Positions 44,557 through 54,366 are shown, numbered from the stretch's first letter. The stretch: 64,000 bases of DNA from Bacteroides acidifaciens (GCF_024623065.1 NZ_JANJZR010000003.1:1-64000); one strand, 5' to 3'. Notes: generated from the letters alone by a model not told the origin. A program made the numbers and translations.

Positions 44557-45503
44557 ATTATCTTGATATCGCAAAACTCATAGGATTATCATTGGTTTGT
44601 TTCTGTCATATCCCTTTACCAGAAGGAGATTTTCATGTGTGGGTGTATTCCTTTCATATGCCGTTGTTTTTCTTGTTAAGTGGAATGTTTTTCAAACCTG
44701 AGAGTTTTTCGGTGAAAAGAACTGCGATGCAATTATTAGTACCTTTTATTCTATTCAATGTATTGGCGGTCTTCATGTCTGTTTGCGTTGATTTTTTATT
44801 ATACAGAACACTACAATTCCCCAATTTGCATCCTATGAAATGGCTGATGAGTGGGTATGCGATAGGACCAAGTTGGTTCTTATTATCACTGTTTTGTATT
44901 AGGGTATTTTGTTCATATGCCTATAAATATGGGAAAATACGTACGTTGTTGATTGTAACCATTGTGTTGTTAGGTACGTTTGTTTTTACAGAGAATTGTA
45001 GTGTATGGAATATGTTGAACTTAGGTTCTTCTGTTTTGGGATTGCCTTTTTACTTAATGGGATATATAACGAAAGAGTATGTTCTGAAGTATATAAACTA
45101 TGGAGGTATTGGGACTACAGTTCTTATGGCTATTGTAAGTCTTTTGGCTATACTTAACGGTCAAGTAGGTATACATGAACATTCGTATGGTAATAATATG
45201 ATAGCTTTCTTGTTTTTCGGTTTGATGGGTACAGCAGTGCTGGTACGTCTGTCACAATACATCCGTATCCCTCATAAAATTCTCGATACCTTTATGCAAG
45301 GTGCGCTATTTTACCTCTGTATGCACACTTTGATGTTTGAGTATATGCTTCTTATATGGAATAAAGCCACAGGTGATTTTTCGGGGAATACGTTACTTGA
45401 GAAGATTATTGTAACCATTCTTACCTTCGTGGTTTCATATCCTATTATTCGATTTATGTTGAAATTTACTCCGATATTTTTAGGCAAACAATTAAAAAAA
45501 TGA
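44541..45503 (+). CDS. membrane acyltransferase family 3 (O-acetyltransferase-like)
   Basis: A 320-residue polytopic protein of the OafA/WecH type: RIDYLDIAKLIGLSLVCFCHIPLP contains the conserved His, then YSFHMPLFFLLSGMFF, and about ten helices. It probably O-acetylates a capsule sugar. It overlaps the preceding GT2 gene by 16 bp and the next gene by 4 bp. Confidence 0.88.
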   Translation: MSQRIDYLDIAKLIGLSLVCFCHIPLPEGDFHVWVYSFHMPLFFLLSGMFFKPESFSVKRTAMQLLVPFILFNVLAVFMSVCVDFLLYRTLQFPNLHPMKWLMSGYAIGPSWFLLSLFCIRVFCSYAYKYGKIRTLLIVTIVLLGTFVFTENCSVWNMLNLGSSVLGLPFYLMGYITKEYVLKYINYGGIGTTVLMAIVSLLAILNGQVGIHEHSYGNNMIAFLFFGLMGTAVLVRLSQYIRIPHKILDTFMQGALFYLCMHTLMFEYMLLIWNKATGDFSGNTLLEKIIVTILTFVVSYPIIRFMLKFTPIFLGKQLKK

Positions 45504-46411
45504 ATATGCTGTTTAGAATCAAACGTCGTTTGCATTGGGAATGGCACAAATGGACCGATCAAATATATCGCAGGATTGTTACCCCGCCTTTTGTAATGTC
45601 GTATCAGGATTGTGTTGCTTACATCCTTAGTCATCGTGCATCTATCACTCGTTTTGGTGATGGAGAATTGGGAGTGATTTACGGTCGCACGTTGGGATTT
45701 CAAGAAAGAAATGAGAAATTAAGTACAAAGTTACGGCAGGTGTTGGAGTCGGATGTAGAAAATTTGCTTATTTGTCTTCCTGATACTTTTCAGAATTTGG
45801 AGCGGTATAATCAAGTTGAACAAGACTTTTGGAATGCTCATCATTATTTTAACCGTAGACGTTGGCTTAAAAGTTTGAAGTCGGGTAAATGTTATGGCAA
45901 TACATTTTTGTCACGTTTTTATAGTATGGAGTTTGATAAGGCTCTATCAGCTCATCGCATAACTCTTCTTAAGCAACTCTGGAATAATAGGGATATAATC
46001 TTTGTTGAGGGACGAGATACAAAGATGGGGGTAGGTAATGATTTGTTTGACAATGCCCAATCTATCCGCCGAGTGTTATGTCCTTCAAAAGATGCCTTTG
46101 AAAAGTATGACGATATTATTACCAAGGTTTTAGAAATATCACATAACGAAAATAATCTGTTCATACTTGCTCTTGGTCCTACAGCGACAGCTATGGCGGC
46201 AGATTTGCACAAAGCAGGTTTACAAGCGTTGGATATGGGGCATATGGATATAGAATATGAATGGTATCGTATGGGGGTAACTCAAAAAGTGCCCGTTACT
46301 GGCAAATTTTCTAACGAGGCAGCAATACTTGGCCTTGCAGAGAGTACTGTTGTGGGCGAACTGAAAGATGATATATACCAGAAACAAATTATTATAGATC
46401 TGTCGAAATAA
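45500..46411 (+). CDS. GT-D fold glycosyltransferase (SP_1767/DUF1792-like)
   Basis: The 303-residue protein has ITRFGDGELGVIYGRTLGFQ near residue 52, the DXE-like signature of the GT-D domain, then LLICLPDTFQ, YGNTFLSRFY, IIFVEGRDTKMGVGNDLF, VLCPSKDAFEKYD and LFILALGPTATAMAADLH. GT-D enzymes were first described in streptococcal adhesin glycosylation and also occur in capsule loci. It is expected to transfer a sugar, probably a hexose, to the growing repeat unit. It starts with an ATGA overlap. Confidence 0.8.
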   Translation: MNMLFRIKRRLHWEWHKWTDQIYRRIVTPPFVMSYQDCVAYILSHRASITRFGDGELGVIYGRTLGFQERNEKLSTKLRQVLESDVENLLICLPDTFQNLERYNQVEQDFWNAHHYFNRRRWLKSLKSGKCYGNTFLSRFYSMEFDKALSAHRITLLKQLWNNRDIIFVEGRDTKMGVGNDLFDNAQSIRRVLCPSKDAFEKYDDIITKVLEISHNENNLFILALGPTATAMAADLHKAGLQALDMGHMDIEYEWYRMGVTQKVPVTGKFSNEAAILGLAESTVVGELKDDIYQKQIIIDLSK

Positions 46412-47373
46412 TGGTATCAATAATTATACCTATCTATAATCCCGGTGATAAGTTTCGTGTGTGCCTTGACAGTATTAAGTCACAGACTTATCACGATATT
46501 GAGGTACTGATGGTGAATGATGGCAGCAAGGATAATAGCGCATCAATATGCAAGGAATTCGCAAAGGAAGATGAACGTTTTGTCTACATAGAACAGGAGA
46601 ATGCGGGTGTATCAATGGCGCGTAACAAAGGTATTGTACATTCACATGGCGATTATATTTGTTTTGTAGATTCCGATGATAGTGTAGAACCCTGTTATGT
46701 GGAATGTATGGTGAAGACTATGGAGGAAACGCATGTTGATATTGTATTGCAGGGATTGAACAATCTTTATGATGGTAGATTGGGAGATAAGAAAGTATTT
46801 CCTAATCTGATAGTAAAAGTCGGTGAACTTGACGATAAGATGTTTGAAGAGTTGTTTTATTTCTGTGGCCCATATTGTAAACTTTTCCGTGCTGATTATA
46901 TTCATAATAATAAAATAGAGTTTCCACCAAACATAGCTTATGGTGAAGATTTTGTTTTTTATGTGAAGTATCTGTATTTGTGCAGAAGTATCTCTTTTCT
47001 TTCCAATACTTTTTATAATTATTCTGTGGCGGTAACTGGTTCACTCTCGTCTGTGAGACTGCACCCTGATAAATTTTGGGCTAATCAGGTTAATAGACGT
47101 GGTGAGTATAAGAAACTTCGTAAACAATATGGCATAGAACAGCTTTTCTATCCGACTGAGAATAAAATAAAATTGGTGGCTTTACGTGGATTGCTTAGTA
47201 GTATCAAACATGCACAGGCGAGTCTGAAAGAATATTTGAATATTGTTGTTTATGACAAGGATTTTGGATTTTCTGATATTCTCCCATTAAACATATTTGA
47301 CAAGTTCCTTTTATTCTTGATGAAGTCCAATAATTATGTCAGTCGTTTTATTTTAAAAACAATTATTAAATGA
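46411..47373 (+). CDS. GT2-family glycosyltransferase
   Basis: A 320-residue GT-A enzyme: VSIIIPIYNPGDKFRVCLDSI, VLMVNDGSKDNSASICKEFA, metal motif CFVDSDDSVEP and YGEDFVFYVKYLYLC. It belongs to the WcaA/EpsH-like group that adds repeat-unit sugars. The gene overlaps both neighbours by a few bases. Distinct from the GT2 at 43588 in the second half. Confidence 0.9.
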   Translation: MVSIIIPIYNPGDKFRVCLDSIKSQTYHDIEVLMVNDGSKDNSASICKEFAKEDERFVYIEQENAGVSMARNKGIVHSHGDYICFVDSDDSVEPCYVECMVKTMEETHVDIVLQGLNNLYDGRLGDKKVFPNLIVKVGELDDKMFEELFYFCGPYCKLFRADYIHNNKIEFPPNIAYGEDFVFYVKYLYLCRSISFLSNTFYNYSVAVTGSLSSVRLHPDKFWANQVNRRGEYKKLRKQYGIEQLFYPTENKIKLVALRGLLSSIKHAQASLKEYLNIVVYDKDFGFSDILPLNIFDKFLLFLMKSNNYVSRFILKTIIK

Positions 47374-48491
47374 AGATAGGAATATTTACCCTTCATAGTA
47401 ACACAAACTTTGGTGGCGGATTGCAGCAAATTGCACTTTTTGAAATATTGAAGTCTATGGGGCATGAACCACAGGTGGTTTGTGTGCAGAACGATATATC
47501 TCAATCTGTTTTTCGTAGGATTTTAGGGGTATTGTCATCATATAGTTTTTGGGGGGCGATTCGTGAATTGAAATCGAGAATTGTGAAGAAAAAATCTATT
47601 TGGGTAGGTAATTGGGATTTATATAAGCGTTGTGACGCTTTTAATTATGAGAACTTAAACTATACACCCAAATTCGGTATGGTCGAGTTGCCGAAGTATT
47701 GTAAGCGATATGATGCTATCATTGTTGGTAGTGACCAGGTATGGACGGATGTTTATTCCGCTGTACATCCTTTTTTTTGCGATGGTGTGGGTGACTTTAA
47801 AGGGTTAAGAATTGCTTATGCTGCTTGTTCGGCACATGATAGGGTACCGTTCTATAACCGCAAACATATAAGACAGTCGCTTAATAAATTTACCGCAATC
47901 TCAGTCCGTGATACAACCACGGTTCATCTTGTAGAAAGCGTGAAGTGTCCTAAACCTGCAATTGTAGCCGATCCGACATTGCTTTACGATTTTGAAAAAT
48001 ATATTAAGCCTGTAAATATTGCAGAACCATATATTTTTGCTTATGTATTGGGTGATAAACCTGTGGAATGGCATGCAAGGAACATAGAACACATCCGTAA
48101 AACAGTGGGTAATATTCAGGTTATAGCCCTAACTACTGAATTAAATGAAAATTATCCTTGGGCTGACCGAATTCTGACAGGGGAACTTGCTGTTGATTGG
48201 ATGAATCTTCTAAGTAATTCACAATTTGTATATACAAATAGTTTTCATGCCGTTATTTTTTCATTGAAGTTTCATAAAGAGTTTGTGGCTTATTATGGCG
48301 ATCTTGTACGTTCAAGCCGAATGGCTGGATTGATAAATCAATTTGAACTGAATGACAGAATAGTAAAAGAGCCAAGCTTTGTGAATCTCTCTCAAAAAAT
48401 GCAATTTAAGAAAACAGATGAAGCCATTTCTTCCCTTACGAAGAATTCTTTAGAATGGTTGGTAAAAAGTTTGAATAAAACTATTCAATGA
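47370..48491 (+). CDS. polysaccharide pyruvyl transferase family protein (second copy)
   Basis: The 373-residue protein shows the family pattern again: MKIGIFTLHSNTNFGGGLQQIALFE, AIIVGSDQVWTD, AYAACSAHDRV, VRDTTTVHLVE, IVADPTLLYD and YTNSFHAVIFSLKF. It differs widely from the copy at 42408, so it is not a recent duplicate. A second acceptor, or a non-pyruvyl role in this superfamily, is possible. ATGA overlaps occur at both ends. Confidence 0.85.
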   Translation: MKIGIFTLHSNTNFGGGLQQIALFEILKSMGHEPQVVCVQNDISQSVFRRILGVLSSYSFWGAIRELKSRIVKKKSIWVGNWDLYKRCDAFNYENLNYTPKFGMVELPKYCKRYDAIIVGSDQVWTDVYSAVHPFFCDGVGDFKGLRIAYAACSAHDRVPFYNRKHIRQSLNKFTAISVRDTTTVHLVESVKCPKPAIVADPTLLYDFEKYIKPVNIAEPYIFAYVLGDKPVEWHARNIEHIRKTVGNIQVIALTTELNENYPWADRILTGELAVDWMNLLSNSQFVYTNSFHAVIFSLKFHKEFVAYYGDLVRSSRMAGLINQFELNDRIVKEPSFVNLSQKMQFKKTDEAISSLTKNSLEWLVKSLNKTIQ

Positions 48492-49606
48492 AAAAGAAAT
48501 ACTTATTTTTATATGGTCCCCTCAATGGTGGCGGTGCAGAGCGGGTGTTGCTTGATATTTTGCGTAATTTCGATTATACAGAAAACGAGGTGCATTTGTG
48601 TCTCTTTTGTGGTGGTGGGATTTTAATTGATGAGGTACCAGCAAAAGTTGTGAAGCATGAACTGTGGCCTGGCTATACGTTGGGTTATAAATTGGCTTAT
48701 CGTGCATCGTTGAAATTTGGTTGGCATGGACTTTTACGTCATCAATTTCATAAAATAATGGATGCCTACGGAAATTTCGATGTTGTTATCAGTTTTCTTG
48801 AAGGTATGCCTTTGCGTATTCACTACCTGCTGGATATAAAGAAGGGGAAACAGGTGACATGGGTACATTGCGATTTGTTACGTTTTCCATATACTGATAG
48901 TCAATTTCGCATTGGTGAGCAATTGGCTGCGTACAATAGCATGAATGCTGTGGTGTGTGTGGCACAAGATACCGAACGTGCATTCAAAGAACGATTTCCA
49001 CAATGTACTACACAAACTCAAGTGATATATAATCCCATCGATATTGCCAAAGTGGAACGGATGGGGAATGAAAAAAATGTTGATAACAAGCGTTTTACAA
49101 TTGTTATGACTGGTAGACTAACCCCCCAAAAAAAAACAGAGCGCTTTGCGTTGTTGGCAAAACGTTTCAAAGATATAGGGCGTAGTGATATTCTGTTCCA
49201 ATGGATAGGTGATGGTGAACTGCGCAGTACAATGGAACAGCAGATTCATGACCTTGAAGTAGGGGATATGGTGCAGATATTGGGATTTAAACGGAATCCT
49301 TTCCCTTATGTGAAATCTGCTGATATGATGTTCTGTTGTTCTGGTTATGAAGGCTTTTGCTTGGCTATCTGTGAGGCGATGGTACTTGGTGTGCCGGTGG
49401 TAAGTACTAAAACGTCAGGTCCGATAGAAATTATAGACAATGACAAATATGGAATATTATGTGACCACGATGAAGAGTCCATGTTCAACGCTGTGCTTAC
49501 GATGGTAAACGATGCAGACTTGCGTAGACATTATGCTATGGTCGGTAAAGAACGTGTCAAGAAATATGCTGCTGAAGAATGCATGAAGCAGATCTATTTA
49601 TTGTAA
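48488..49606 (+). CDS. GT4-family glycosyltransferase
   Basis: A 372-residue GT-B enzyme with an N-terminal glycine-rich acceptor loop (LYGPLNGGGAERVLLDIL) and a C-terminal GT4 nucleotide-sugar domain: TIVMTGRLTPQKKTERFALLAKRF, FQWIGDGELRSTMEQQI, FCCSGYEGFCLAICEAMVLGVPVVSTKTSGPIE (EX7E-type motif). It adds one repeat-unit sugar. Confidence 0.92.
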   Translation: MKKKYLFLYGPLNGGGAERVLLDILRNFDYTENEVHLCLFCGGGILIDEVPAKVVKHELWPGYTLGYKLAYRASLKFGWHGLLRHQFHKIMDAYGNFDVVISFLEGMPLRIHYLLDIKKGKQVTWVHCDLLRFPYTDSQFRIGEQLAAYNSMNAVVCVAQDTERAFKERFPQCTTQTQVIYNPIDIAKVERMGNEKNVDNKRFTIVMTGRLTPQKKTERFALLAKRFKDIGRSDILFQWIGDGELRSTMEQQIHDLEVGDMVQILGFKRNPFPYVKSADMMFCCSGYEGFCLAICEAMVLGVPVVSTKTSGPIEIIDNDKYGILCDHDEESMFNAVLTMVNDADLRRHYAMVGKERVKKYAAEECMKQIYLL

Positions 49607-49612
49607 TTTGGC

Positions 49613-50779
49613 ATGAAAAAACGAATATTATTCCTTATAAGTAATCTTGAGAGCGGTGGAGTGAGTAAAAGCATGGTGAGTTTGCTCAATACCATTGACA
49701 GACAGAAGTATGATGTGGCATTGTGGATAGCATCTCCTCACGGTGTGTTTTTCGCACAAGTACCTAAGGATGTGAAAGTGATTTCCGATAAGCGGATTAC
49801 AGCACTCATGCAAGGTTTTAACGGGGTTGTCGGCTTGTTAAGACAAGGGTGCTTATTGAGGGCATCCGGTAGTTTGCTTCGTATGGGGGTGTCTAAAGTA
49901 TCCAAATCATGGGCGGGGCTTCTCCTGGCACGGTTGATGCCTGTCATTGATAAAAGTGAGTATGATTTGATTGTAGATTATAATGGTCAGCAACAGTTAT
50001 ACTATATGGTCAATAAACTGAGAGGAAAGAAAAAAGTTACTTTTTTCCATAGCGACTATTCGCAATGGCCCTATTACTTCATGGCAGATAAAAAATATTT
50101 TCCCAAAGTTGATGCGATATTTACTATTTCCCAACATTGTGTGGAGGTGCTGAAAGAGTGGTTTCCTGAACAGGACGATAAGATACATCTGATGGAGAAT
50201 ATCACTTCGCCATTACTTATAAACAAACTGGCAGAAGAATCGTTTGAGAATCCGTGGCCTGCCGGAAGTGTAAAGTTGATAACAGTGGGGCATGTAGTGG
50301 ATACCAAAGGTTCTCATTGGGCTATTGAAGCGGCGCATATCCTCAAAGAACGTGGAATAAATATACATTGGGTTTTTGTTGGTTCTGTCAGTAATGCTCT
50401 TCGATATAATAAAATGATAGAACAATGGAGTCTGCGAGATACTATCACATTTGCCGGAATTACTCCAAATCCATATCCTTATATCAAGTCGGCTGATATA
50501 TTTGTGCATCCTTCGCAGTTTGAAGGTAAAAGTATCGCTCTTGACGAAGCAAAACTCTTGTGCAAGCCGGTGGTTGTCACAAACTTCTCTACTGTCCATG
50601 ACCAGTTTAAGGACAAGGTAAATGCTACTATCTGTGAAATGAATCCTGTCGCTATTGCCAATGCTATTGAGACCTTGATTAAAGACAAGGCTTTGTGCGA
50701 AAAATACGTTAGTTGTTTGAAAACGCATCAAACAGATAATACATCAGAAATAAGTAAGATTTACGAATTGGTTGATTAA
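49613..50779 (+). CDS. GT4-family glycosyltransferase
   Basis: A 388-residue GT-B enzyme: RILFLISNLESGGVSKSMVSLL at the N-terminus, then VKLITVGHVVDTKGSHWAIEAAHIL, FVGSVSNALRYNKMIE and IFVHPSQFEGKSIALDEAKLLCKPVVVTNFS, the GT4 donor site with EGxxxxxxEA. It follows the previous GT4 by 6 bp and overlaps the polymerase gene start (TAATG). Donor and linkage are not predictable. Confidence 0.92.
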   Translation: MKKRILFLISNLESGGVSKSMVSLLNTIDRQKYDVALWIASPHGVFFAQVPKDVKVISDKRITALMQGFNGVVGLLRQGCLLRASGSLLRMGVSKVSKSWAGLLLARLMPVIDKSEYDLIVDYNGQQQLYYMVNKLRGKKKVTFFHSDYSQWPYYFMADKKYFPKVDAIFTISQHCVEVLKEWFPEQDDKIHLMENITSPLLINKLAEESFENPWPAGSVKLITVGHVVDTKGSHWAIEAAHILKERGINIHWVFVGSVSNALRYNKMIEQWSLRDTITFAGITPNPYPYIKSADIFVHPSQFEGKSIALDEAKLLCKPVVVTNFSTVHDQFKDKVNATICEMNPVAIANAIETLIKDKALCEKYVSCLKTHQTDNTSEISKIYELVD

Positions 50780-51855
50780 TGATGTTCTCATTATATACAC
50801 TTGACATGTTGGCTCATGTAACTTTTTTTATTGCGCTTGTATATAGCTTACAAATACGTTCAGGGTCGGCAGCGATAAGAAGTAACACTAAGGGGGAGGC
50901 ATTTATCTTTGCTGTGTTTGTGGCATTTATGCTTGGACTGTATGACATAGGGTATGGATATAGTGCCGATCGTGAGAGATATGCATATTCTTTTCTGCGA
51001 TATGTGAATTATGATGTAAGCTGGGAAGAAATATTGGCAGAAAGTGAGTGGATGTTTCAGGGTTATCAAAAAGTAACAAGTTTCTTAGGAGAACCACAGT
51101 ATTGGTTTGTACTAACGGCGTTAATTTATGTATTCAATAATTATATTGTAGCCAAGAGACTAGCCCCGAAAAGTGTTTTTTTGCTGTTGTTGGCAATGCT
51201 TGGAGCTTTTTGTTTTAGAGGATATGGCGTTAATACAATTCGTGCAGGGTTGGCTCTTTCTTTTGTCTTGGTCGGATTGACATATTATAGAAATATTTGG
51301 AAAGTTCTTGTATTCTTTTTCATTGCTTACCACATTCATCACTCGACAGCTATTCCAATTGCCGCGTTTTTGGTGGCAAGATACTATAATAGACCTAAGT
51401 TTTTTTATTATTTCTGGTTCCTATGTATAGTATTAAGTGCAGCTATGGGAGGATTCTTCACAGGTCTTTTTTCGTCATGGGGGAATGAATTTGATTCGCG
51501 TACGAGCTATTTGACAACTGTTGAAACTCATTACAATGTAGGTTTTAGAATCGATTTTGTTTTATATAGCTGCTTGCCTATTATTATAGGATATATCTAT
51601 CAAAATAGGCTATATTATAAAAATGAATTTTATTCATTGATCCATAGTACATATATCATAGCCAATGCCTTTTGGGTTTTGGTGATTCGCGCCAATTTCT
51701 CTGACCGATTCGCATATCTTTCTTGGTTTATGTATGCATTGGTTATGATGTATCCGTTGTTGGAAAATCCTGAACATTTTAAAAATGTACGTGATAAGGT
51801 CTTTTGGACTTTGTTGGGAATAAATTTATTTACCTATTTTATGTTTTGGCGATGA
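50779..51855 (+). CDS. EpsG-family polysaccharide polymerase (Wzy-like)
   Basis: A 358-residue integral membrane protein with about ten helices and EpsG-type features: DIGYGYSADRERYAYSFLRYV, FLLLLAMLGAFCFRGYGVNTIRAGLALSFVLVGL and FFIAYHIHHSTAIPIAAFLV. It is the only polymerase candidate in the locus and should join repeat units on the periplasmic side (Wzy function). Confidence 0.85.
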   Translation: MMFSLYTLDMLAHVTFFIALVYSLQIRSGSAAIRSNTKGEAFIFAVFVAFMLGLYDIGYGYSADRERYAYSFLRYVNYDVSWEEILAESEWMFQGYQKVTSFLGEPQYWFVLTALIYVFNNYIVAKRLAPKSVFLLLLAMLGAFCFRGYGVNTIRAGLALSFVLVGLTYYRNIWKVLVFFFIAYHIHHSTAIPIAAFLVARYYNRPKFFYYFWFLCIVLSAAMGGFFTGLFSSWGNEFDSRTSYLTTVETHYNVGFRIDFVLYSCLPIIIGYIYQNRLYYKNEFYSLIHSTYIIANAFWVLVIRANFSDRFAYLSWFMYALVMMYPLLENPEHFKNVRDKVFWTLLGINLFTYFMFWR

Positions 51856-52724
51856 TAACAGTTTTTACTCCTACGTACAACAGAGCACATTTGTTGCAAA
51901 GACTCTATGATAGTCTTTGTGAGCAAACTGTACTTAAATCCGGATGGGACCACCCTTTTGAATGGGTGGTGGTAGATGACGGTTCGACCGATAATACGGA
52001 AGAACTGATGCAGATAATTATTGCAGAACAGAAGATACCGATAAGCTATGTGAAAAAGTCCAATGGTGGAAAGCATACGGCAATAAACAGAGGGGTTAAG
52101 GAAGCTAAAGGCGATTTGTTTTGGATTTTGGACAGTGATGACAGTCTGCCCGCTAATGCCATTGAGGTGGTGCTGAGATATGTTCCTCAAATGAAAAATG
52201 TTGCCGCTGCTGGTGTTTGCGGCTATATGGCACATCATAATGGTGAGATTATAGGAAATCCGGTTGTGGCAGAACCCAAGGTGGTGTCATCCATAGAGAT
52301 GCGCTATAAGCTGGGAATAACAGGTGATATGATGGAGGTGTTTCTGACATCGGCCTTACGTGAGTTCCCTTTTCCTGAGATAGAGGGTGAACGATTTTGT
52401 CCGGAGGTGTTGGTATGGTATCGCATAGCACGAAAGTACAAATTACTTCTAGTACCTGATATTATTTATTATAGAGACTACCTTGATGGAGGGTTGACAG
52501 ACAATATCATAAAAATTCGTATGAAGAGTCCTGTCGGTGCTATGTTGACATATTCGGAATTGTTTGACCTTAATGTGCCATTGAAACACAAACTGCGTAA
52601 TGCAATTAACTATTGGCGATTTGCATTCTGTACAAAAAAAAGAAATGTAAAAATTGCATCATGGGGCAATTTAATTGCTCCATTGGGGTGGTTGATGCAT
52701 ATGAAAGATAAAAGTAAAGTTTAG
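51852..52724 (+). CDS. GT2-family glycosyltransferase
   Basis: The start is set at the ATG that overlaps the polymerase stop (ATGA), giving MITVFTPTYNRAHLLQRLYDSL; an upstream in-frame ATG would add 16 residues lying wholly inside the polymerase gene. GT-A motifs are WVVVDDGSTDNTEELMQI, NGGKHTAINRGVKEAKGDLFWILDSDDSLP and FCPEVLVWYRIAR. About 290 residues. Resembles repeat-unit transferases of the WcfN type. Confidence 0.9.
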   Translation: MITVFTPTYNRAHLLQRLYDSLCEQTVLKSGWDHPFEWVVVDDGSTDNTEELMQIIIAEQKIPISYVKKSNGGKHTAINRGVKEAKGDLFWILDSDDSLPANAIEVVLRYVPQMKNVAAAGVCGYMAHHNGEIIGNPVVAEPKVVSSIEMRYKLGITGDMMEVFLTSALREFPFPEIEGERFCPEVLVWYRIARKYKLLLVPDIIYYRDYLDGGLTDNIIKIRMKSPVGAMLTYSELFDLNVPLKHKLRNAINYWRFAFCTKKRNVKIASWGNLIAPLGWLMHMKDKSKV

Positions 52725-52726
52725 TT

Positions 52727-53803
52727 ATGAAAATCCTTCATGTAATTACTTCTCTCTATACAGGGGGGGCTGAAAAGTTGATGGTTGATTTGCTTCCGCG
52801 TATGCAGAAAAAAGGTCATCAAGTAGAATTATGTATATTTGATGGAACCCGTACTCCTTTTTTTGTGCAGTTGGAAAACTCTGGAATAAAGATTCACTGG
52901 TTTCGTAAAGGAGGTAGTGTTTACAATCCGTTAAATGTCTATCGTCTTTGGCGTTTGATGTGTAAAGGTTGGGATATTGTACATACCCATAATACTGCTC
53001 CACAATTATTTGCCGCTTTCGGCGGAGTGTTATGCTCTGTGGTGCTTGTCACCACAGAGCATAACACTTCCAATCGCAGACGCGATTGGAAGTGGTATGC
53101 TTGGTTTGACAGATGGATGTTTCGACAGTATAAGGAGGTGATATGTATCAGCGACCAAGCCGAGATTAATCATCGCAACCATATGAGCGATAATGATAGC
53201 AAGAACGTATGTACGATATATAACGGTATTGATTATCATAAATACGCCAATGCTGCTCTTGCTGAAGATATAAGGTCGTTGGGAGAGAAGATTATTACAA
53301 ATGTAGCGGGTTTTCGTTATCAGAAAGATCAGCCCACACTTATTAAAGCGATGAAATATCTTCCAGATACTTATCATCTTTGTCTTGTCGGAGACGGTGA
53401 ACGTAGGGCAGAGTTTGAAGCGTTGATAAAAGAGCATCGTTTGGAACAACGTGTGCATTTATCGGGTTTGCGTAGCGATGTTCCCGAAATACTTGCAGCA
53501 AGCGATTATATTGTGATGTGTAGCCATTTTGAAGGTTTGTCTCTTTCTTCACTCGAAGGCATGGCATCCGGTAAGCCGTTTCTTGCCGATGATGTAGACG
53601 GTCTTCGTGAAATAGTTAAAGGGAATGGAGTCTTGTTCGGGTACAAGGATGCAAAAGGGTTTGCAGATGCTGTTTTAAAACTCGATAACGATACTGCATA
53701 CAGAGAACGTATTGTCAAACAATGTCAGGCAAAGGCAATCCGATATGATATAAGTGTGATGACTGAAAAATATCTTGATGTATATAAAAAATTGCTTGGA
53801 TAA
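52727..53803 (+). CDS. GT4-family glycosyltransferase with perfect hairpins in its coding sequence
   Basis: A 358-residue GT-B enzyme: MKILHVITSLYTGGAEKLMVDLL, VHTHNTAPQLFAAFG, VTTEHNTSNRRRDWKWYAW, ITNVAGFRYQKDQPTLIKAMKYL, CLVGDGERRAEFEALI and IVMCSHFEGLSLSSLEGMASGKPFLADDVDGL. The VTTEHN segment is a conserved part of this subgroup. DNA at 53026-53092 folds into two adjoining perfect hairpins without disturbing the frame. Confidence 0.92.
   Translation: MKILHVITSLYTGGAEKLMVDLLPRMQKKGHQVELCIFDGTRTPFFVQLENSGIKIHWFRKGGSVYNPLNVYRLWRLMCKGWDIVHTHNTAPQLFAAFGGVLCSVVLVTTEHNTSNRRRDWKWYAWFDRWMFRQYKEVICISDQAEINHRNHMSDNDSKNVCTIYNGIDYHKYANAALAEDIRSLGEKIITNVAGFRYQKDQPTLIKAMKYLPDTYHLCLVGDGERRAEFEALIKEHRLEQRVHLSGLRSDVPEILAASDYIVMCSHFEGLSLSSLEGMASGKPFLADDVDGLREIVKGNGVLFGYKDAKGFADAVLKLDNDTAYRERIVKQCQAKAIRYDISVMTEKYLDVYKKLLG
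53026..53092 (+). repeat. two back-to-back perfect hairpins inside a GT4 gene
   Basis: The first has a 19-bp perfect stem (53026-53044 with 53050-53068, left arm agtgttatgctctgtggtg) and a 5-nt loop. The second has an 11-bp perfect stem (cttccaatcgc / gcgattggaag, 53067-53092) with a 4-nt loop AGAC. They overlap by 2 bp. Confidence 0.9.
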
Positions 53804-54366
53804 TGAATGTGCGAATCAAGAAAGACTTGTTCCGATATATTGGTTCGGATTGTCATAAGTTGCATATGCAGCTACGCTATTTATTTTTTACCCCAGGGTT
53901 TCAATACACCTATTTGATGCGTAAATGTCAAAAAGGTGGAGTATTCAAATTCTTCTGGATGATACTTCTCAGATGGTGCATGTTTAAAACAGGGATTCAG
54001 ATTCCGTATCAGACAACCATAGGAGAAGGGTTGTACATTGCTCATTTTGGGAATATCATCATAAATCCCGGAGCGAAGATTGGAAAGAACTTTACGATAG
54101 CCGCTGGCGCTTTGGTCGGATTTACTCTTGGGAAAAGAATAGGGCATCCGACGATTGGAGATAATGTGCGTATGTGTACTAATTCGATGGTGATAGGTAA
54201 AGTTACAATAGGAAACAATGTATTGATTGCTCCTGGTGCATTCTGTAACTTCGATGTACCTGATAACTGTATTGTAATTGGAAATCCGGGCACAATAATT
54301 CAAAGAACGTCATCTCCAACTGCCAAATACAATGGGGCGTTTGTGGTAGAAAACTATCAGTGTTAG
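53803..54366 (+). CDS. left-handed beta-helix O-acetyltransferase (serine acetyltransferase-like)
   Basis: A 187-residue enzyme with hexapeptide repeats from about residue 65 (TTIGEGLYIAHFGNIIINPGAKIGKNFTIAAGA; GHPTIGDNVRMCTNSMVIGKVTIGNNVLIAPGA; IVIGNPGTII). The N-terminal half is helical and basic, as in CysE-like capsule acetyltransferases. Conserved His in YIAHFGNI is the probable catalytic base. It should transfer acetyl from acetyl-CoA to a capsule sugar. TAATG overlap with the previous gene. Confidence 0.9.
   Translation: MNVRIKKDLFRYIGSDCHKLHMQLRYLFFTPGFQYTYLMRKCQKGGVFKFFWMILLRWCMFKTGIQIPYQTTIGEGLYIAHFGNIIINPGAKIGKNFTIAAGALVGFTLGKRIGHPTIGDNVRMCTNSMVIGKVTIGNNVLIAPGAFCNFDVPDNCIVIGNPGTIIQRTSSPTAKYNGAFVVENYQC

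Noticed and set aside
51804..51851. Upstream start for the GT2 gene
   Set aside because: It would add 16 residues inside the polymerase gene; the ATGA overlap at 51852 gives the usual GT2 N-terminus.
51945..51970. Palindrome accaccc / gggtggt in the GT2 gene
   Set aside because: Only 7 bp of pairing and it encodes the conserved EWVVVDDGS motif, so coincidence is likely.
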